Source: Paracidovorax cattleyae
GTDB lineage: Bacteria; Pseudomonadota; Gammaproteobacteria; Burkholderiales; Burkholderiaceae_C
NCBI RefSeq assembly: GCF_900104515.1
Contig: NZ_FNJL01000013.1
Location: 1 to 64,000 of the forward strand
Direction of reading: 5' to 3'
DNA length: 64,000 nt
Part shown: positions 48,068 through 57,592 of the stretch, in pieces
Position numbering within the stretch: the first letter of the stretch is position 1
Layout: every line of letters begins with the position of its first letter
Translations under genes and position numbers: made by a program
The notes under the pieces: model-generated
What the model was told of the DNA's origin: nothing
The model's database searches: none
What the model saw: the letters and a program-made list of their open reading frames with translations, nothing else

Positions 48068-49284
48068 GCCGCCCCCTCTTCCTGCAGGTCGGACAGCACA
48101 CCCCGGTGCATGGCCGAGAGCCGCTCCCGCAGTGCCTCGTCCAGCGACTCCTCCCGCAGGCGGCGCTCGAACACGTCGCCGGGGGCCAGTTCGTCAAGGG
48201 TCTCGCGGGCGGTGGGCACGAGGGCCGGAGCCGCACCGCCCCTCGCACGCCGCACCCGCAGCACCTCCACGGGCAGGCCGTCGGCCATCGCCGCGACGCG
48301 CGCCTGCAGGTCGGGCAGGTAGTCGTCGCCGGCCACCTCCACGTCGAGCCAGGCGGGCGTTTCCGGCGTGCCGGCCCGCGCCGCGGCGGTGAGCGCCGCA
48401 GGCAGGGTGGCGAGGCTGCCGCGCAGCGAAGCCATCGGCTGGAAACACGGCACCGGCAGCGGAGTGACCGACTGCAGGCCCGCCAGGTCGAAATCCACCT
48501 GCAGCACCTCCTTGCGCTGCGCGGCCTCGTCGAAGCCCAGCGGTATCGGCGATCCGCAGTAGCGGATGTGCTCGTGCCCGCCCACCTTCATCGGCTGGTG
48601 GATGTGCCCGAGGGCGATGTAGTCCGCCGGGGGAAATGCATCGGTCGGGAAGGCCTCCAGCGTGCCGACGTAGATGTCCCGCACGGCGTCGCCGCCCGTG
48701 GCGCCCACGGTGGCGAGGTGGCCGGTGGCCACGATCGGCAGGCCGCCCAGCGATGCGCTGCGGTCCCGCGCGATCTCGAAGAGTGCTCCATAGTGCACGC
48801 GGATCGCCTGCTGCAGCGCCATCCGCTTGTCTGCGGCGCTCTCGCCGGGCAGGCTGAGCAGCAGCTCGCGCGCGCGCAGGTACGGCACCGCGCACAGCAC
48901 GGCGCCCGGCCCGCCGCTGCGCCGCTGCAGCACCAGCACCTGCTCCGCGGGCGTGGCGGCCGCGCAGGGCACCACGCGGGCGCCCAGCTCGGCCAGCAGC
49001 GCACGGCTCTCGCCCAGCACCGCGGCAGAGTCGTGATTGCCGCCCAGCACCACCAGTGCGGTCCCGGCGTCGCGCAGCGACAGCACGGCGTGGTGGTAGA
49101 GCTCGCGGGCATGGCTGGGCGGGGCCGATGTGTCGAACACATCGCCGGCCAGCAGCACGGCATCCGCCTGGCAGGCTGCCGCCTGCGCGGCCAGCCAGTC
49201 GATGAACGCACGGTGCTCGGTCTGGCGGGTCTTGCCCATGAAATGCTGGCCCAGGTGCCAGTCGGAGGTGTGCAGCAGACGCAA
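48064..49284 (-). CDS. sbcD: Exonuclease subunit SbcD (Mre11-like)
   Basis: A 406-residue metallophosphoesterase nuclease. Metal-binding motifs in order are MRLLHTSDWHLGQHF, VLLAGDVFDT, VLGGNHDSAAV, VATGHLATVG and YIALGHIHQPM. The C-terminal capping part ends in LSAMHRGVLSDLQEEGAA. With SbcC it removes hairpin and palindrome structures at replication forks. The start ATG at 49284 faces the rpmE2 gene, with 149 bp between. The stop overlaps the sbcC start. Confidence 0.95.
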   Translation of the reverse strand: MRLLHTSDWHLGQHFMGKTRQTEHRAFIDWLAAQAAACQADAVLLAGDVFDTSAPPSHARELYHHAVLSLRDAGTALVVLGGNHDSAAVLGESRALLAELGARVVPCAAATPAEQVLVLQRRSGGPGAVLCAVPYLRARELLLSLPGESAADKRMALQQAIRVHYGALFEIARDRSASLGGLPIVATGHLATVGATGGDAVRDIYVGTLEAFPTDAFPPADYIALGHIHQPMKVGGHEHIRYCGSPIPLGFDEAAQRKEVLQVDFDLAGLQSVTPLPVPCFQPMASLRGSLATLPAALTAAARAGTPETPAWLDVEVAGDDYLPDLQARVAAMADGLPVEVLRVRRARGGAAPALVPTARETLDELAPGDVFERRLREESLDEALRERLSAMHRGVLSDLQEEGAA

Positions 49285-49433
49285 GATGGAGGGATTCCCA
49301 TGGAAGGCCCCGTTGCCGGGGCTGGCGCTTCATTGCGCGGTTGTGCGATAATGGTAGGCTTTTTCGAAGCGGAAAGTGCGTCGCAATGGGTGCGGCGTGG
49401 CTCCCGCAGCAGCCCCCCAGAAAGGACCATGCC

Positions 49434-49694
49434 ATGAAAGAAGGCATTCACCCCAACTACCGCGAAGTGCTCTTCGTGGACCTGTCCAACGGCTTCAAGT
49501 TCGTCACCCGCTCCTGCGTGAACACCAAGGAAACCGGCAAGACCGACGACGGCCGCGAACTGCCGCTCTTCAAGCTGGACACCTCCAGCGAATCGCATCC
49601 TTTCTACACCGGCACGCAGAAGTCGGTGGACAACATGGGCGGCCGCGTCGAGCGCTTCCGCAACCGTTTCGGCAAGACTGCCGCCGCGAAGTAA
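49434..49694 (+). CDS. rpmE2: Ribosomal protein L31, type B (zinc-free)
   Basis: An 86-residue ribosomal protein. MKEGIHPNYREVLFVDLSNGFKFVTRSCVNTK and SSESHPFYTGTQKSVDNMGGRVERFRNRFG match type B L31. The CxxC zinc motif of type A is absent, with only one cysteine left. Type B paralogues commonly replace the zinc-holding form under zinc shortage; whether this strain also has type A cannot be seen here. AAAGGA precedes the ATG. No convincing Zur box was found upstream. A strong terminator follows at 49761-49794. Confidence 0.96.
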   Translation: MKEGIHPNYREVLFVDLSNGFKFVTRSCVNTKETGKTDDGRELPLFKLDTSSESHPFYTGTQKSVDNMGGRVERFRNRFGKTAAAK

Positions 49695-49760
49695 TCCAGC
49701 GGTCCTCCGGACCTGGAGCGGCACGGATGGCCGCACGGCACTCCGCCCCCGCATCCCGCC

Positions 49761-49794
49761 AAAGGCAGCCCGGCACGTCCGCGCTGCCTTTTTT
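49761..49794 (+). terminator. Intrinsic terminator after rpmE2
   Basis: AAAGGCAGC at 49761-49769 pairs with GCTGCCTTT at 49783-49791, with a 13-base loop and a run of six T. It isolates rpmE2 from the glycosyltransferase gene that follows. Confidence 0.85.
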
Positions 49795-49868
49795 ACTGCC
49801 CGGCCCGCCGGGTGGCTCCGCGCAGGCTTTTGCCTTTATTCTCGATCGATTTTTTCGGCACTGAACGC

Positions 49869-51614
49869 GTGAATCCTCCGACCCCCGCCATCGTGACCCA
49901 GGACGCCGTGCGGCCGCTGCCGCGCTGGGCGCTGCTGCTGCTGTGCCTGGCCTATGTCGTGCCCGGCTTCGTGGCCCGCTCGCCCTGGAAGAACGCGGAC
50001 GTCACCGCCTTCGGCTACATGATGGAGCTGGCCCGTGGGAACACGCCCTGGATGTCCCCGACCCTGGGCGGCATGGCTCCCGATACCGACGGGCTGCTGC
50101 CCTACTGGCTCGGCGCGCTCGCCGTGCGGGCTGCGCCCGGCTGGCTCTCCGCGGAAATGGCCACCCGGCTGCCGTTCGTCGCGCTGCTGGTGCTCACGCT
50201 CGTCGCCACGTGGTGGGGCATGTACCACCTCGCGCGCAGCCCTGGCGCGCAGCCGGTGGCCTTCGCCTTCGGCGGAGAGGCCTCGCCCTCCGATTACGCG
50301 CGGGCCATGGCCGACGGCGCGCTGCTCGCCCTGCTCGCCTGCCTCGGACTCGCCCAGCTCTCCCACGAGGTCACCAGCTACCTCTCGCAACTGGCCTGCA
50401 CGGCGCTGCTGTTCTTCGCTGCCGCCTGCCTGCCGCGCCGCCCGCTCATCGCCCTGGCGGCTGCCACCCTCGGCCTGCTCGGGCTGGCGCTGAGCGGCGC
50501 ACCGACCATGGCGGCCCTGCTCGGCGGCGGTGGCGCGCTGCTGGTGGCCTGCACGGCCCGCGATCCCGGCGAGAGGGACCGGCAGGCCCCCTCCCGCCGC
50601 GGATGGCTGTGGGGGCTGGCCCTGGCCGTGCCGGTGCTGCTCGTGGCGGCACTGTCCACTGCGCTGGACCTGTGGCGCTGGCGCATCGTCCAGGAGGGCG
50701 AGGCCAAGGAATGGGCGAGCCTCGTGCGCCTGCTGATCTGGTTCTCGTGGCCCGCCTGGCCCCTGGCCCTGTGGACGATCTGGCGCTGGCGCCGGCAGAT
50801 CCTGAGCCGCACGCTCCACCGCCACCTGCTGCTGCCCCTGTGGTTCGTCGGCGTCACCGTGGCGGGCGCGCTGACCACGAGCCCCGCCGACCGCGCCCTG
50901 CTGCTCGGCCTGCCCGCCCTGGCCACGCTGGCCGCGTTCGCCCTGCCCACGCTGCGCCGCGCCATCGCCTCGCTGATCGACTGGTTCACCCTGCTGTTCT
51001 TCAGTGTGTCGGCCATCACCATCTGGGTGATCTGGATTTCCCTGCAGACGGGCGTGCCGGCCAAGCCCGCCGCCAACGTGGCCCGGCTGGCTCCGGGCTT
51101 CGTCGTCGAATTCTCCCCGGTCGCGTTCGCCCTCGCGCTGGCGGCCACCGCCGCATGGTGCGCGCTGGCATGGTGGCGGGCCTCGCGCAACCGCGCCGAG
51201 ATCTGGAAGAGCCTGGTTCTTCCGGCCAGTGGCGCCACCCTGGGCTGGCTGCTGCTCATGACACTCTTCCTTCCGTTGCTCGACTATGGACGCAGCTACC
51301 GGCCGCAGATGGAGAACCTGGCCCGGGTACTGGGCCCCGAGCCGGGGTGCCTGCTCGCCTATGGGCTGAGCCGTGCGCAGATCGCCGGTCTGCAATCCCA
51401 CGGTGGCTGGAGCATCCAGCCGGTGGCACTTCCCTCGGAAGTGCGCAGCAGCCGTTGCGAGTGGCTGGTGGCGGACGCCGCCGTGCAGGCCACGGTCCGC
51501 GAACTGACCCGCGGCAGCGGCTGGCACCGTACGGCCGTGCTGCCGCGCCCGACCGACAAGAACGACCAGCTCCTGGTGCTGCGGCGCGAGCCCACCGCGG
51601 CCGGGCAGCCCTGA
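49869..51614 (+). CDS. ArnT/GT39-like membrane glycosyltransferase
   Basis: A 581-residue polytopic protein with about twelve hydrophobic segments. The N-terminal LARGNTPWMSPTLGGMAPDTDGLLPYWLGALAVRAAP resembles the acidic first loop of GT39 enzymes such as ArnT, which move sugars from undecaprenyl carriers. The sugar and acceptor are not known. GTG at 49869 was chosen because it lies clear of the upstream terminator and starts a usual N-terminus; an ATG at 49812 is in frame but only 17 bases after the terminator. The stop overlaps the MATE start by one base (TGATG), so the pair is coupled. Confidence 0.78.
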   Translation: MNPPTPAIVTQDAVRPLPRWALLLLCLAYVVPGFVARSPWKNADVTAFGYMMELARGNTPWMSPTLGGMAPDTDGLLPYWLGALAVRAAPGWLSAEMATRLPFVALLVLTLVATWWGMYHLARSPGAQPVAFAFGGEASPSDYARAMADGALLALLACLGLAQLSHEVTSYLSQLACTALLFFAAACLPRRPLIALAAATLGLLGLALSGAPTMAALLGGGGALLVACTARDPGERDRQAPSRRGWLWGLALAVPVLLVAALSTALDLWRWRIVQEGEAKEWASLVRLLIWFSWPAWPLALWTIWRWRRQILSRTLHRHLLLPLWFVGVTVAGALTTSPADRALLLGLPALATLAAFALPTLRRAIASLIDWFTLLFFSVSAITIWVIWISLQTGVPAKPAANVARLAPGFVVEFSPVAFALALAATAAWCALAWWRASRNRAEIWKSLVLPASGATLGWLLLMTLFLPLLDYGRSYRPQMENLARVLGPEPGCLLAYGLSRAQIAGLQSHGGWSIQPVALPSEVRSSRCEWLVADAAVQATVRELTRGSGWHRTAVLPRPTDKNDQLLVLRREPTAAGQP

Positions 51615-52990
51615 TGCTGTCCGAGCGCGCCCAGGTCGCGCGCCATGCGGCCACCGTCCTGGCGGGACAGCTCGCCGTGATGGCCTTCGGCGTGACCGAC
51701 ACCATCGTCGCCGGCCGCCATGCGCCCTCCTCCCTGGCCGCGCTCTCGATCGGCTCGGCCGTCTATGTGAGCGTCTATGTCGCCCTCATGGGCGTGCTGC
51801 AGGCGCTGCTGCCCATCTGGGCGGAGCAGCGCGGCGCGGGCCACACGGCAGAGATCGGCCGCACGGTGCGCCAGGCCCTGTACCTCTGCGCCCTCGCGAG
51901 CCTGCTGGGCATCGCCGTGCTGCTGTCGCCCGGCGCCATCCTGCGCTGGACGGAGGTGCCCGCCGGTCTGCGCGAGGAGGTCGGCCGCTACCTCACGGTG
52001 CTGGCCGCGGCCCTGCCGCCCGCCCTGGCCTTCCGGCTCTACACCACGCTCAACCAGGCCCTGGGACGTCCCCAGCTGGTCACCTGGCTGCAGCTGGGTT
52101 CGCTGGCCGTGAAGATTCCGCTGTCCATCGGTTTCACCTTCGGTTTCGCCGGCCTGCCCGCCCAGGGCGCCGTCGGGTGCGCCTGGGCCACGCTGGCCGT
52201 GAACTATCTGCTGCTGGGTATCGCACTGTGGCTGGTCCGCTCGTCGCCGATGTATGCGCCGCTGGCGCTCTGGAAGCGCATGGAGCGGCCCGACCCATCG
52301 CAGATCGGGCGCTTCGCGCGGCTGGGCGTTCCCGCGGGGCTGGCCGTGATGGTGGAGGTCACCTCGTTCACGCTGATGGCGCTGTTCATCGCCCGGCAGG
52401 GCACGGTCGCCGCCGCAGCGCACCAGATCGCCTCGAACCTCACTGCCGTGCTCTACATGGTCCCGCTCTCGCTGGCCATCGCCACCAGTGCCCGGGTCAG
52501 TTACTGGCGCGGCCGTGCGAACGAGACCATCGCCCGGCAGGTGGCGTGGATGGGCCTGCGCATGGCGGGCACCATCGCCCTCGTCCTGTCGGGCCTGGTC
52601 TTCGTGGCGCGCGATGGGCTGGCGGGCCTCTACACGTCCTCTCCCGACGTGCTGGCCATGGCCCGCGGACTGCTGGCCTGGGTGGCGGCCTACCACGTCG
52701 CCGATGCGCTGCAGACCTTCTGCGCGTTCGCCCTGCGCTGCTACCGGATCACCATCGCTCCGCTGGCCACCTACGGGGTGCTGCTCTGGGGCGCCGGGCT
52801 GCCGGTGGGCTATGTCCTGGCCTATGCGGGCTTTGCCGGGCACCCGCCGCAACAGTCGCCCGCCGCCTTCTGGATCGGCGGGGCGCTGGCGCTGGCCATG
52901 ACGGCCGCAGTGTTCATTGCGATGCTGGCGAGGGCACTGCGGAAGGCCTGCTCACCGGGCCTGCGCCCGGCTTCGGCAGCGCAGGCTTAG
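51614..52990 (+). CDS. MATE-family efflux transporter
   Basis: A 458-residue protein with about twelve membrane segments in two homologous halves. AFGVTDTIVAGRHAPSSLAALSIGSAVY is the typical first MATE block, and LGVPAGLAVMVEVTSFTLMALFIARQG the start of the second half; AAHQIASNLTAVLYMVPLSLAIATSARVSYW matches NorM-type cation/drug antiporters. Drug range is unknown. It is coupled to the GT39-like gene (TGATG). Its last 77 bases overlap the 3' end of phoR on the other strand. Confidence 0.9.
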   Translation: MLSERAQVARHAATVLAGQLAVMAFGVTDTIVAGRHAPSSLAALSIGSAVYVSVYVALMGVLQALLPIWAEQRGAGHTAEIGRTVRQALYLCALASLLGIAVLLSPGAILRWTEVPAGLREEVGRYLTVLAAALPPALAFRLYTTLNQALGRPQLVTWLQLGSLAVKIPLSIGFTFGFAGLPAQGAVGCAWATLAVNYLLLGIALWLVRSSPMYAPLALWKRMERPDPSQIGRFARLGVPAGLAVMVEVTSFTLMALFIARQGTVAAAAHQIASNLTAVLYMVPLSLAIATSARVSYWRGRANETIARQVAWMGLRMAGTIALVLSGLVFVARDGLAGLYTSSPDVLAMARGLLAWVAAYHVADALQTFCAFALRCYRITIAPLATYGVLLWGAGLPVGYVLAYAGFAGHPPQQSPAAFWIGGALALAMTAAVFIAMLARALRKACSPGLRPASAAQA

Positions 52991-54341
52991 CCGATGTACC
53001 GCGCACTGCCGCACTGCGCTGGATGCGGTGCGGCGGGAAGGTGACGGAAAAGACGGAGCCCTTGCCCACGGCGCTCTCGATGCCCAGCGACGCCGAATTG
53101 CGCTGCACCACGTGCTTGACGATGGCAAGGCCCAGGCCGGTGCCACCGGTGTCGCGCGAGCGGCTGCGGTCCACGCGGTAGAAGCGTTCGGTCAGCCGCG
53201 GAATGTGCACGGCCTCGATGCCGGGGCCCGTGTCCCGCACCGAAAAGCGGGCGCTGCCGTCGGCCAGCGTATCCCAGGCCACGGTGATGCGGCCGCCGGC
53301 AGGCGTGTAGCGCACCGCATTGCCGATCAGGTTGGCGAGCGCGCTCTGCAATTCGGCCGCCACCCCGATCAACTGCCCGGCGCCGCGCAGCGACTCTGCC
53401 GGCGGGAACTCCAGCACGTGGCCCGCCGACTGGCTGCGGGTGAGCAGCGCGGACAGGCCGCGGGCCTCGTCTTCGCAGCGGCGCAGCAGCGCATCCACCG
53501 GCGTGCATTCGGTCAGGCCCGGCGGCGGGCTGCCTTCCAGGCGCGACAGGGTCAGCAGGTCCTGTACCACGCTCTGCATCCGGCCGGCCTGCTGCGACAT
53601 CATGTTCAGGTAGCGCGCACGCTCCTCCGAAGACAGCGGCAGCGTCTGCAGGGTCTCCACGAAGCCCATGAGGACGGTGAGGGGCGTGCGGATCTCGTGC
53701 GACACGTTGGCCACGAAATCGCGGCGCATGGCCTCCGCCTGCTCCAGCGCCGTCACGTCCCGCGACAGCAGCAGCTTGCGGCCGTCGCCGTACGGATGCA
53801 GGTGCACGGAAATGCGCACCGGCCGGGACGACGTGCTCTCGCGCCCCTGCAGCACGACATCCCTGGAGAAATCCTGCGCGGCGTAGTAGGCGCTGAACTC
53901 GGGGTCGCGCAGCAGGTTGCCGATCGACTGGCCCATGTCGCGCGCGGCATCCAGGCCGAACTGCGTGACCGCGATCTGGTTGCACCACTCGATGTGGCCC
54001 TCGGCATCGAGCAGCACCACGCCATTGGGCGTCGCCTGCAGGGCCGCGAGGATCTCCTGCAGGCGCGCGTCGCTGGCGGCGATGTCGGCCTGGTTCTGGC
54101 GCAGCAGGCGGCGGGTCCTGTCGGCGGCCTCTCCCCAGATGCCCTTGAGCGAGGGGGAGCGGGACAGGTCGCCGTCACGCAGCCAGCGCAGCACGCGGGC
54201 GCCGCGCCAGAGATCCCAGAGGAACCAGAGCCAGACGCCCGCGAAAACGGTCGCCACCGCGCCGTGGAAGCCGCCCCACAGCCAGCCGAGCAGGAGACCG
54301 GCGATCTGGAAGGACAGGAAGAAGATGCAACGCCAAACCAT
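52914..54341 (-). CDS. phoR: Phosphate regulon sensor histidine kinase
   Basis: A 475-residue inner-membrane kinase. Two hydrophobic segments lie at about 5-45, then a PAS domain (LQEILAALQATPNGVVLLDAEGHIEWCN). The phospho-acceptor His is in FVANVSHEIRTPLTVLMGF. The ATPase has N box LANLIGNAVRYTPAGG, then VRDTGPGIEAVHIPRLTERFYRVDRSRSRDTGGTGLGLAIVKHVV (G boxes). It phosphorylates PhoB when phosphate is low and is held in check by Pst-PhoU. It lies 105 bp after phoB, with a terminator-like and a strong palindrome in between. The 3' end overlaps the MATE gene by 77 bp. Confidence 0.95.
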   Translation of the reverse strand: MVWRCIFFLSFQIAGLLLGWLWGGFHGAVATVFAGVWLWFLWDLWRGARVLRWLRDGDLSRSPSLKGIWGEAADRTRRLLRQNQADIAASDARLQEILAALQATPNGVVLLDAEGHIEWCNQIAVTQFGLDAARDMGQSIGNLLRDPEFSAYYAAQDFSRDVVLQGRESTSSRPVRISVHLHPYGDGRKLLLSRDVTALEQAEAMRRDFVANVSHEIRTPLTVLMGFVETLQTLPLSSEERARYLNMMSQQAGRMQSVVQDLLTLSRLEGSPPPGLTECTPVDALLRRCEDEARGLSALLTRSQSAGHVLEFPPAESLRGAGQLIGVAAELQSALANLIGNAVRYTPAGGRITVAWDTLADGSARFSVRDTGPGIEAVHIPRLTERFYRVDRSRSRDTGGTGLGLAIVKHVVQRNSASLGIESAVGKGSVFSVTFPPHRIQRSAAVRGTSAKPALPKPGAGPVSRPSAVPSPASQ

Positions 54342-54348
54342 GGAATCC

Positions 54349-54372
54349 GGGAGGGCCCCGCGGGGCCCTCCC
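54349..54372 (-). promoter_or_regulatory. 24-bp perfect palindrome before phoR
   Basis: The half GGGAGGGCCCCG at 54349-54360 is followed by its exact complement to 54372. In the phoR message it forms a very stable stem whose foot is 7 bases before the start codon. It would hinder ribosome access or stop exonucleases; no T-run follows, so it is not an intrinsic terminator. Confidence 0.5.
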
Positions 54373-54407
54373 CCGTCCGCACTCCGCTGCCTTGTTGTCT
54401 GTGATAA

Positions 54408-54437
54408 CGAAAAGAGGGGCCGTCGAGGGGCGGCCCC
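54408..54437 (-). terminator. Terminator-like hairpin between phoB and phoR
   Basis: On the minus strand GGGGCCG (54437-54431), an 8-base loop and CGGCCCC (54422-54416) are followed by TCTTTTCG. It lies 10 bases after the phoB stop. Partial termination here would lower phoR relative to phoB. Confidence 0.55.
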
Positions 54438-54446
54438 GGGCGGCGG

Positions 54447-55154
54447 TCAGGCCCGCATCAGGGCGGCAGGCTGGGCCGTAAGCCGGTAGCCGGCGCCGCG
54501 CACGGTCTCCACCATGGCGCCCGCGACGCCCAGGGCCTCGCGCAGGCGCTTGACGTGCACATCCACCGTGCGCTCCTCTATGAAGACATGGTCGCCCCAT
54601 ACCTTGTCGAGCAACTGCGCCCGGCTGTGGACGCGTTCGGGATGCTTCATGAGGTAGTGCAGGAGCTTGAACTCGGTCGGGCCGATCTTGAGCTGCTGGC
54701 CCTGGTAGGTCACGCGGTAGGTACCGGCGTCAAGGATCAGGTCGGAGATGGCCACGGTATCGGTGGCCTGCTCGGGCGCCCTGCGCCGCAGCACGGCGCG
54801 GATGCGCGCCAGCAGTTCCTGGGTGGAGAACGGCTTGGTGATGTAGTCGTCCGCCCCCGCATCGAGCCCGGCCACCTTGTCCGGCTCGTCGCCGCGCGCC
54901 GTGAGCATGAGGATGGGAATCGGCTTGGTGCGCGCGTCCGCGCGCCACTTGCGCGCCAGCTGCAGGCCGCTCTGGCCGGGCAGCATCCAGTCGAGCAGGA
55001 TGACATCGGGCAGGACCGCGTCCAGCTCGCGCTGGGCGGACTCACCGTCCTCGGACCAGATGGGCTGGAAACCGTTGTGGCGCAGGTTGACGGCGATCAG
55101 CTCGGCGATGGCGGATTCGTCTTCGACGATGAGTACGCGGGGAAGTCTCTTCAT
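54447..55154 (-). CDS. phoB: Phosphate regulon response regulator
   Basis: A 235-residue OmpR-type regulator. Receiver domain (1-122): acidic pair in IVEDESAIAELI, phospho-acceptor Asp in VILLDWMLPGQSG, Thr in ILMLTARGDEPDKV and Lys in DYITKPF. The winged-helix domain (about 135-230) has the recognition stretch HSRAQLLDKVWGDHVFIEERTVDVHVKRLREAL. When phosphorylated it activates promoters with Pho boxes; two candidates are between pstS and ppx. It follows phoU by 15 bp and is separated from phoR by a terminator-like hairpin. Confidence 0.97.
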   Translation of the reverse strand: MKRLPRVLIVEDESAIAELIAVNLRHNGFQPIWSEDGESAQRELDAVLPDVILLDWMLPGQSGLQLARKWRADARTKPIPILMLTARGDEPDKVAGLDAGADDYITKPFSTQELLARIRAVLRRRAPEQATDTVAISDLILDAGTYRVTYQGQQLKIGPTEFKLLHYLMKHPERVHSRAQLLDKVWGDHVFIEERTVDVHVKRLREALGVAGAMVETVRGAGYRLTAQPAALMRA

Positions 55155-55169
55155 GGAGAGGCAAACCTT

Positions 55170-55871
55170 TCAGAGCACGGCCGATTCGATCTCCTCGAGG
55201 GCCGTGTGGCGCACGTCCTTGCCCTTGACGAGGTAGATGATGAGTTCGGCGACGTTTTTGGAGTGATCACCGATACGTTCGATGGCCTTGGCCAGGAACA
55301 GCAGGTCCAGGCTCGCGGAAATCGTGCGGGGGTCTTCCATCATGTAGGTGATGAGCTTGCGCACGAAGCCGTCGAACTCGCGATCGATGAGGTCGTCTTC
55401 CTTCAGGATGGCCACGGCCGCCCTGGTGTCGAGGCGGGCGAAGGCATCCAGGGCCTTGCGCAGCAGGCCCGACGCCAGGTCGGCCGCGACGCGCAGGTCG
55501 GTGGTGGGCAGGGATCGGGCGGAGCCGCTCTCGATGATGGACTTGACCATGCGGGCCATCTTGTTGGCCTCGTCGCCCATGCGCTCGAGGTTCGCCGTCG
55601 CCTTGGAGAAGGCGATCAGCAGGCGCAGGTCGCGGGCCGTGGGCTGGCGGCGCGCGATGATGGACGAGAGCTCATGGTCGATCTCGACCTCCATCGCGTT
55701 CACGCGGTGCTCGGTGGCGGAGACCTGGTCGGCGGCCTCCACGCTGAACTGCGACAGGGCATAGATGGCCTGGCGGATCTGGGATTCGACCAGTCCGCCG
55801 AGCTCCATCACGCGGGCGGAAATGCTGTTGAGTTCGCTGTCGAACTGCGAGGAAAGGTGTTTTTCGGGCAT
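55170..55871 (-). CDS. phoU: Phosphate signalling protein PhoU
   Basis: A 233-residue cytosolic protein made of two three-helix repeats. FDSELNSISARVMELGGLVESQIRQAI is the first repeat start; metal-binding-like DEANKMARMV and DHSKNVAELIIYLVKG end the repeats. It links the Pst transporter to PhoR and shuts the Pho response off when phosphate is ample. It sits between pstB (19 bp upstream) and phoB (15 bp downstream), in the usual operon order. Confidence 0.97.
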   Translation of the reverse strand: MPEKHLSSQFDSELNSISARVMELGGLVESQIRQAIYALSQFSVEAADQVSATEHRVNAMEVEIDHELSSIIARRQPTARDLRLLIAFSKATANLERMGDEANKMARMVKSIIESGSARSLPTTDLRVAADLASGLLRKALDAFARLDTRAAVAILKEDDLIDREFDGFVRKLITYMMEDPRTISASLDLLFLAKAIERIGDHSKNVAELIIYLVKGKDVRHTALEEIESAVL

Positions 55872-55890
55872 GCGGAGTCTCCTGGTCCGG

Positions 55891-56673
55891 TCAGCCGAAA
55901 CGGCCGGTGATGTAGTCTTCGGTTTCCTTGCGCTGGGGCTTGAAGAACATCTGCTCGGTCTCGCCGAACTCCATCAGATCCCCCAGGTACATGTAGGCCG
56001 TGTAATCGCTGCAGCGGGCCGCCTGCTGCATGTTGTGCGTGACGATCACCACGGTGTATTCGTTCTTCAGCTCGGCGATCAGTTCCTCGACCTTGGCCGT
56101 GGAGATCGGGTCCAGCGCCGAGCAAGGCTCGTCGAGCAGGAGCACCTCGGGCTTGATGGCGATGCCGCGCGCGATGCACAGGCGCTGCTGCTGCCCGCCG
56201 GACAGGCCCGAGCCGCTCTGGTGCAGCTTGTCCTTGACCTCGCTCCAGAGAGCCGCCTTGCGCAGCGCCCACTCCACGCGGTCGTCCATGTCGGTGGCGT
56301 TGAGGCTCTCGAACAGCTTCACGCCGAAGGCGATGTTGTCGTAGATCGACATCGGGAACGGCGTCGGCTTCTGGAACACCATGCCGACCTTGGCGCGGAT
56401 CAGAGCCACGTCCTGCTTGCTGGTCAGCAGGTTCTCGCCGTCCAGCATGATCTGCCCTTCCGCGCGCTGCTCGGGGTAGAGCTCGTACATGCGGTTGAAG
56501 GTGCGCAGCAGCGTGGACTTGCCGCAGCCCGACGGGCCGATGAATGCCGTGACCTTCTTCTCGGGAATGTCCAGGTTGATGCCCTTCAGGGCATGGAACT
56601 TCCCGTAGTAGAAGTTCAGGTCGCGAACCGTGATCTTGGAGGCGCCTGCGGTGCCGGTGTTTTTTGTGGACAT
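55891..56673 (-). CDS. pstB: Phosphate ABC transporter ATPase
   Basis: A 260-residue cytosolic ATPase that drives high-affinity phosphate uptake. Walker A is [14 protein letters not shown], the Q-loop [17 protein letters not shown], the ABC signature [16 protein letters not shown], Walker [16 protein letters not shown] and the H-loop [15 protein letters not shown]. The C-terminal [29 protein letters not shown] is PstB-specific. It is placed between pstA and phoU. Confidence 0.98.
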   Translation of the reverse strand: MSTKNTGTAGASKITVRDLNFYYGKFHALKGINLDIPEKKVTAFIGPSGCGKSTLLRTFNRMYELYPEQRAEGQIMLDGENLLTSKQDVALIRAKVGMVFQKPTPFPMSIYDNIAFGVKLFESLNATDMDDRVEWALRKAALWSEVKDKLHQSGSGLSGGQQQRLCIARGIAIKPEVLLLDEPCSALDPISTAKVEELIAELKNEYTVVIVTHNMQQAARCSDYTAYMYLGDLMEFGETEQMFFKPQRKETEDYITGRFG

Positions 56674-56707
56674 GGGAATGGGTCCGATCTGTGGCGGATG
56701 GTTTGTC

Positions 56708-57592
56708 TCAGGACTTCTGGCGCGTCAGCACGCGAGCCAGGATGTTGAGGCCGAGCACGGCAAGGGTGATCAGGAACACGCCGGCCCACGCCAGTTCCTG
56801 CCAGTTCTCGTAGGGGCTCATCGCGAACTTGAAGATGGTCACCGGCAGGCTGGCCATCGGCTTGGACAGGTCGGCGTTCCAGAACTGGTTGTTGAGCGAG
56901 GTGAACAGCAGCGGAGCGGTCTCGCCCGCGATGCGGGCCACGGCGAGCAGCACGCCGGTGATGACACCGGCGCGGGCGGCGCGCAGCGTGACCAGCGTGA
57001 TCACTTTCCACTTGGGCGTGCCCAGGGCATAGGCGGCCTCCCGCAGGCTGGCGGGCACCAGCATCAGCATGTTCTCGGTCGTGCGGATCACCACCGGGAT
57101 GACGATGAGCGCCAGGGCCATGATGCCGGCATAGGCGGAAAAGCTCCTGAAGCGCGCCACCACCACGGCATACACGAACAGGCCGATCACGATGCTGGGT
57201 GCCGACAGCAGGATGTCGTTCACGAAGCGGGTGGCCGACGCGAGCCAGCTGCGCTTGTCGTATTCGGCGAGGTACACGCCGGCCATGATGCCGATGGGCG
57301 TGCCCACGAAGGTGGCCAGCAGCACCATCACGAACGAGCCGAAGATCGCGTTGGAGATGCCGCCGGCCTCGTTGGGTGGCGGCGTCATCTGCGTGAACAG
57401 CGTGGCGCTGAGCCCGCCCACGCCCAGGCGGACGGTTTCCCAGAGGATCCAGATCAGCCAGAACACCCCGAACGCCATGGCCGCGAGCGACAGGGCCAGA
57501 GCGATGGTGTTCACGCGCTTGCGGCGGGCATAGCGCGCCTGGCGGCGGCTGGCCAGCTCGGCCGCGGAAATGAGTTGCTGCGAGGTGCTCAC
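56708..57592 (-). CDS. pstA: Phosphate ABC transporter permease PstA
   Basis: A 294-residue inner-membrane permease with six predicted membrane segments. The ATPase contact loop is in [48 protein letters not shown]. It forms the channel with PstC. The start is GTG at 57592, and it overlaps the pstC stop (GTGA), so the two permease subunits are translated together. The stop lies 34 bp before pstB. Confidence 0.97.
   Translation of the reverse strand: MSTSQQLISAAELASRRQARYARRKRVNTIALALSLAAMAFGVFWLIWILWETVRLGVGGLSATLFTQMTPPPNEAGGISNAIFGSFVMVLLATFVGTPIGIMAGVYLAEYDKRSWLASATRFVNDILLSAPSIVIGLFVYAVVVARFRSFSAYAGIMALALIVIPVVIRTTENMLMLVPASLREAAYALGTPKWKVITLVTLRAARAGVITGVLLAVARIAGETAPLLFTSLNNQFWNADLSKPMASLPVTIFKFAMSPYENWQELAWAGVFLITLAVLGLNILARVLTRQKS

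Noticed and set aside
49285-49433. Zur box upstream of type B L31
   Set aside because: Expected from biology, but no AT-rich dyad of the right form was seen.
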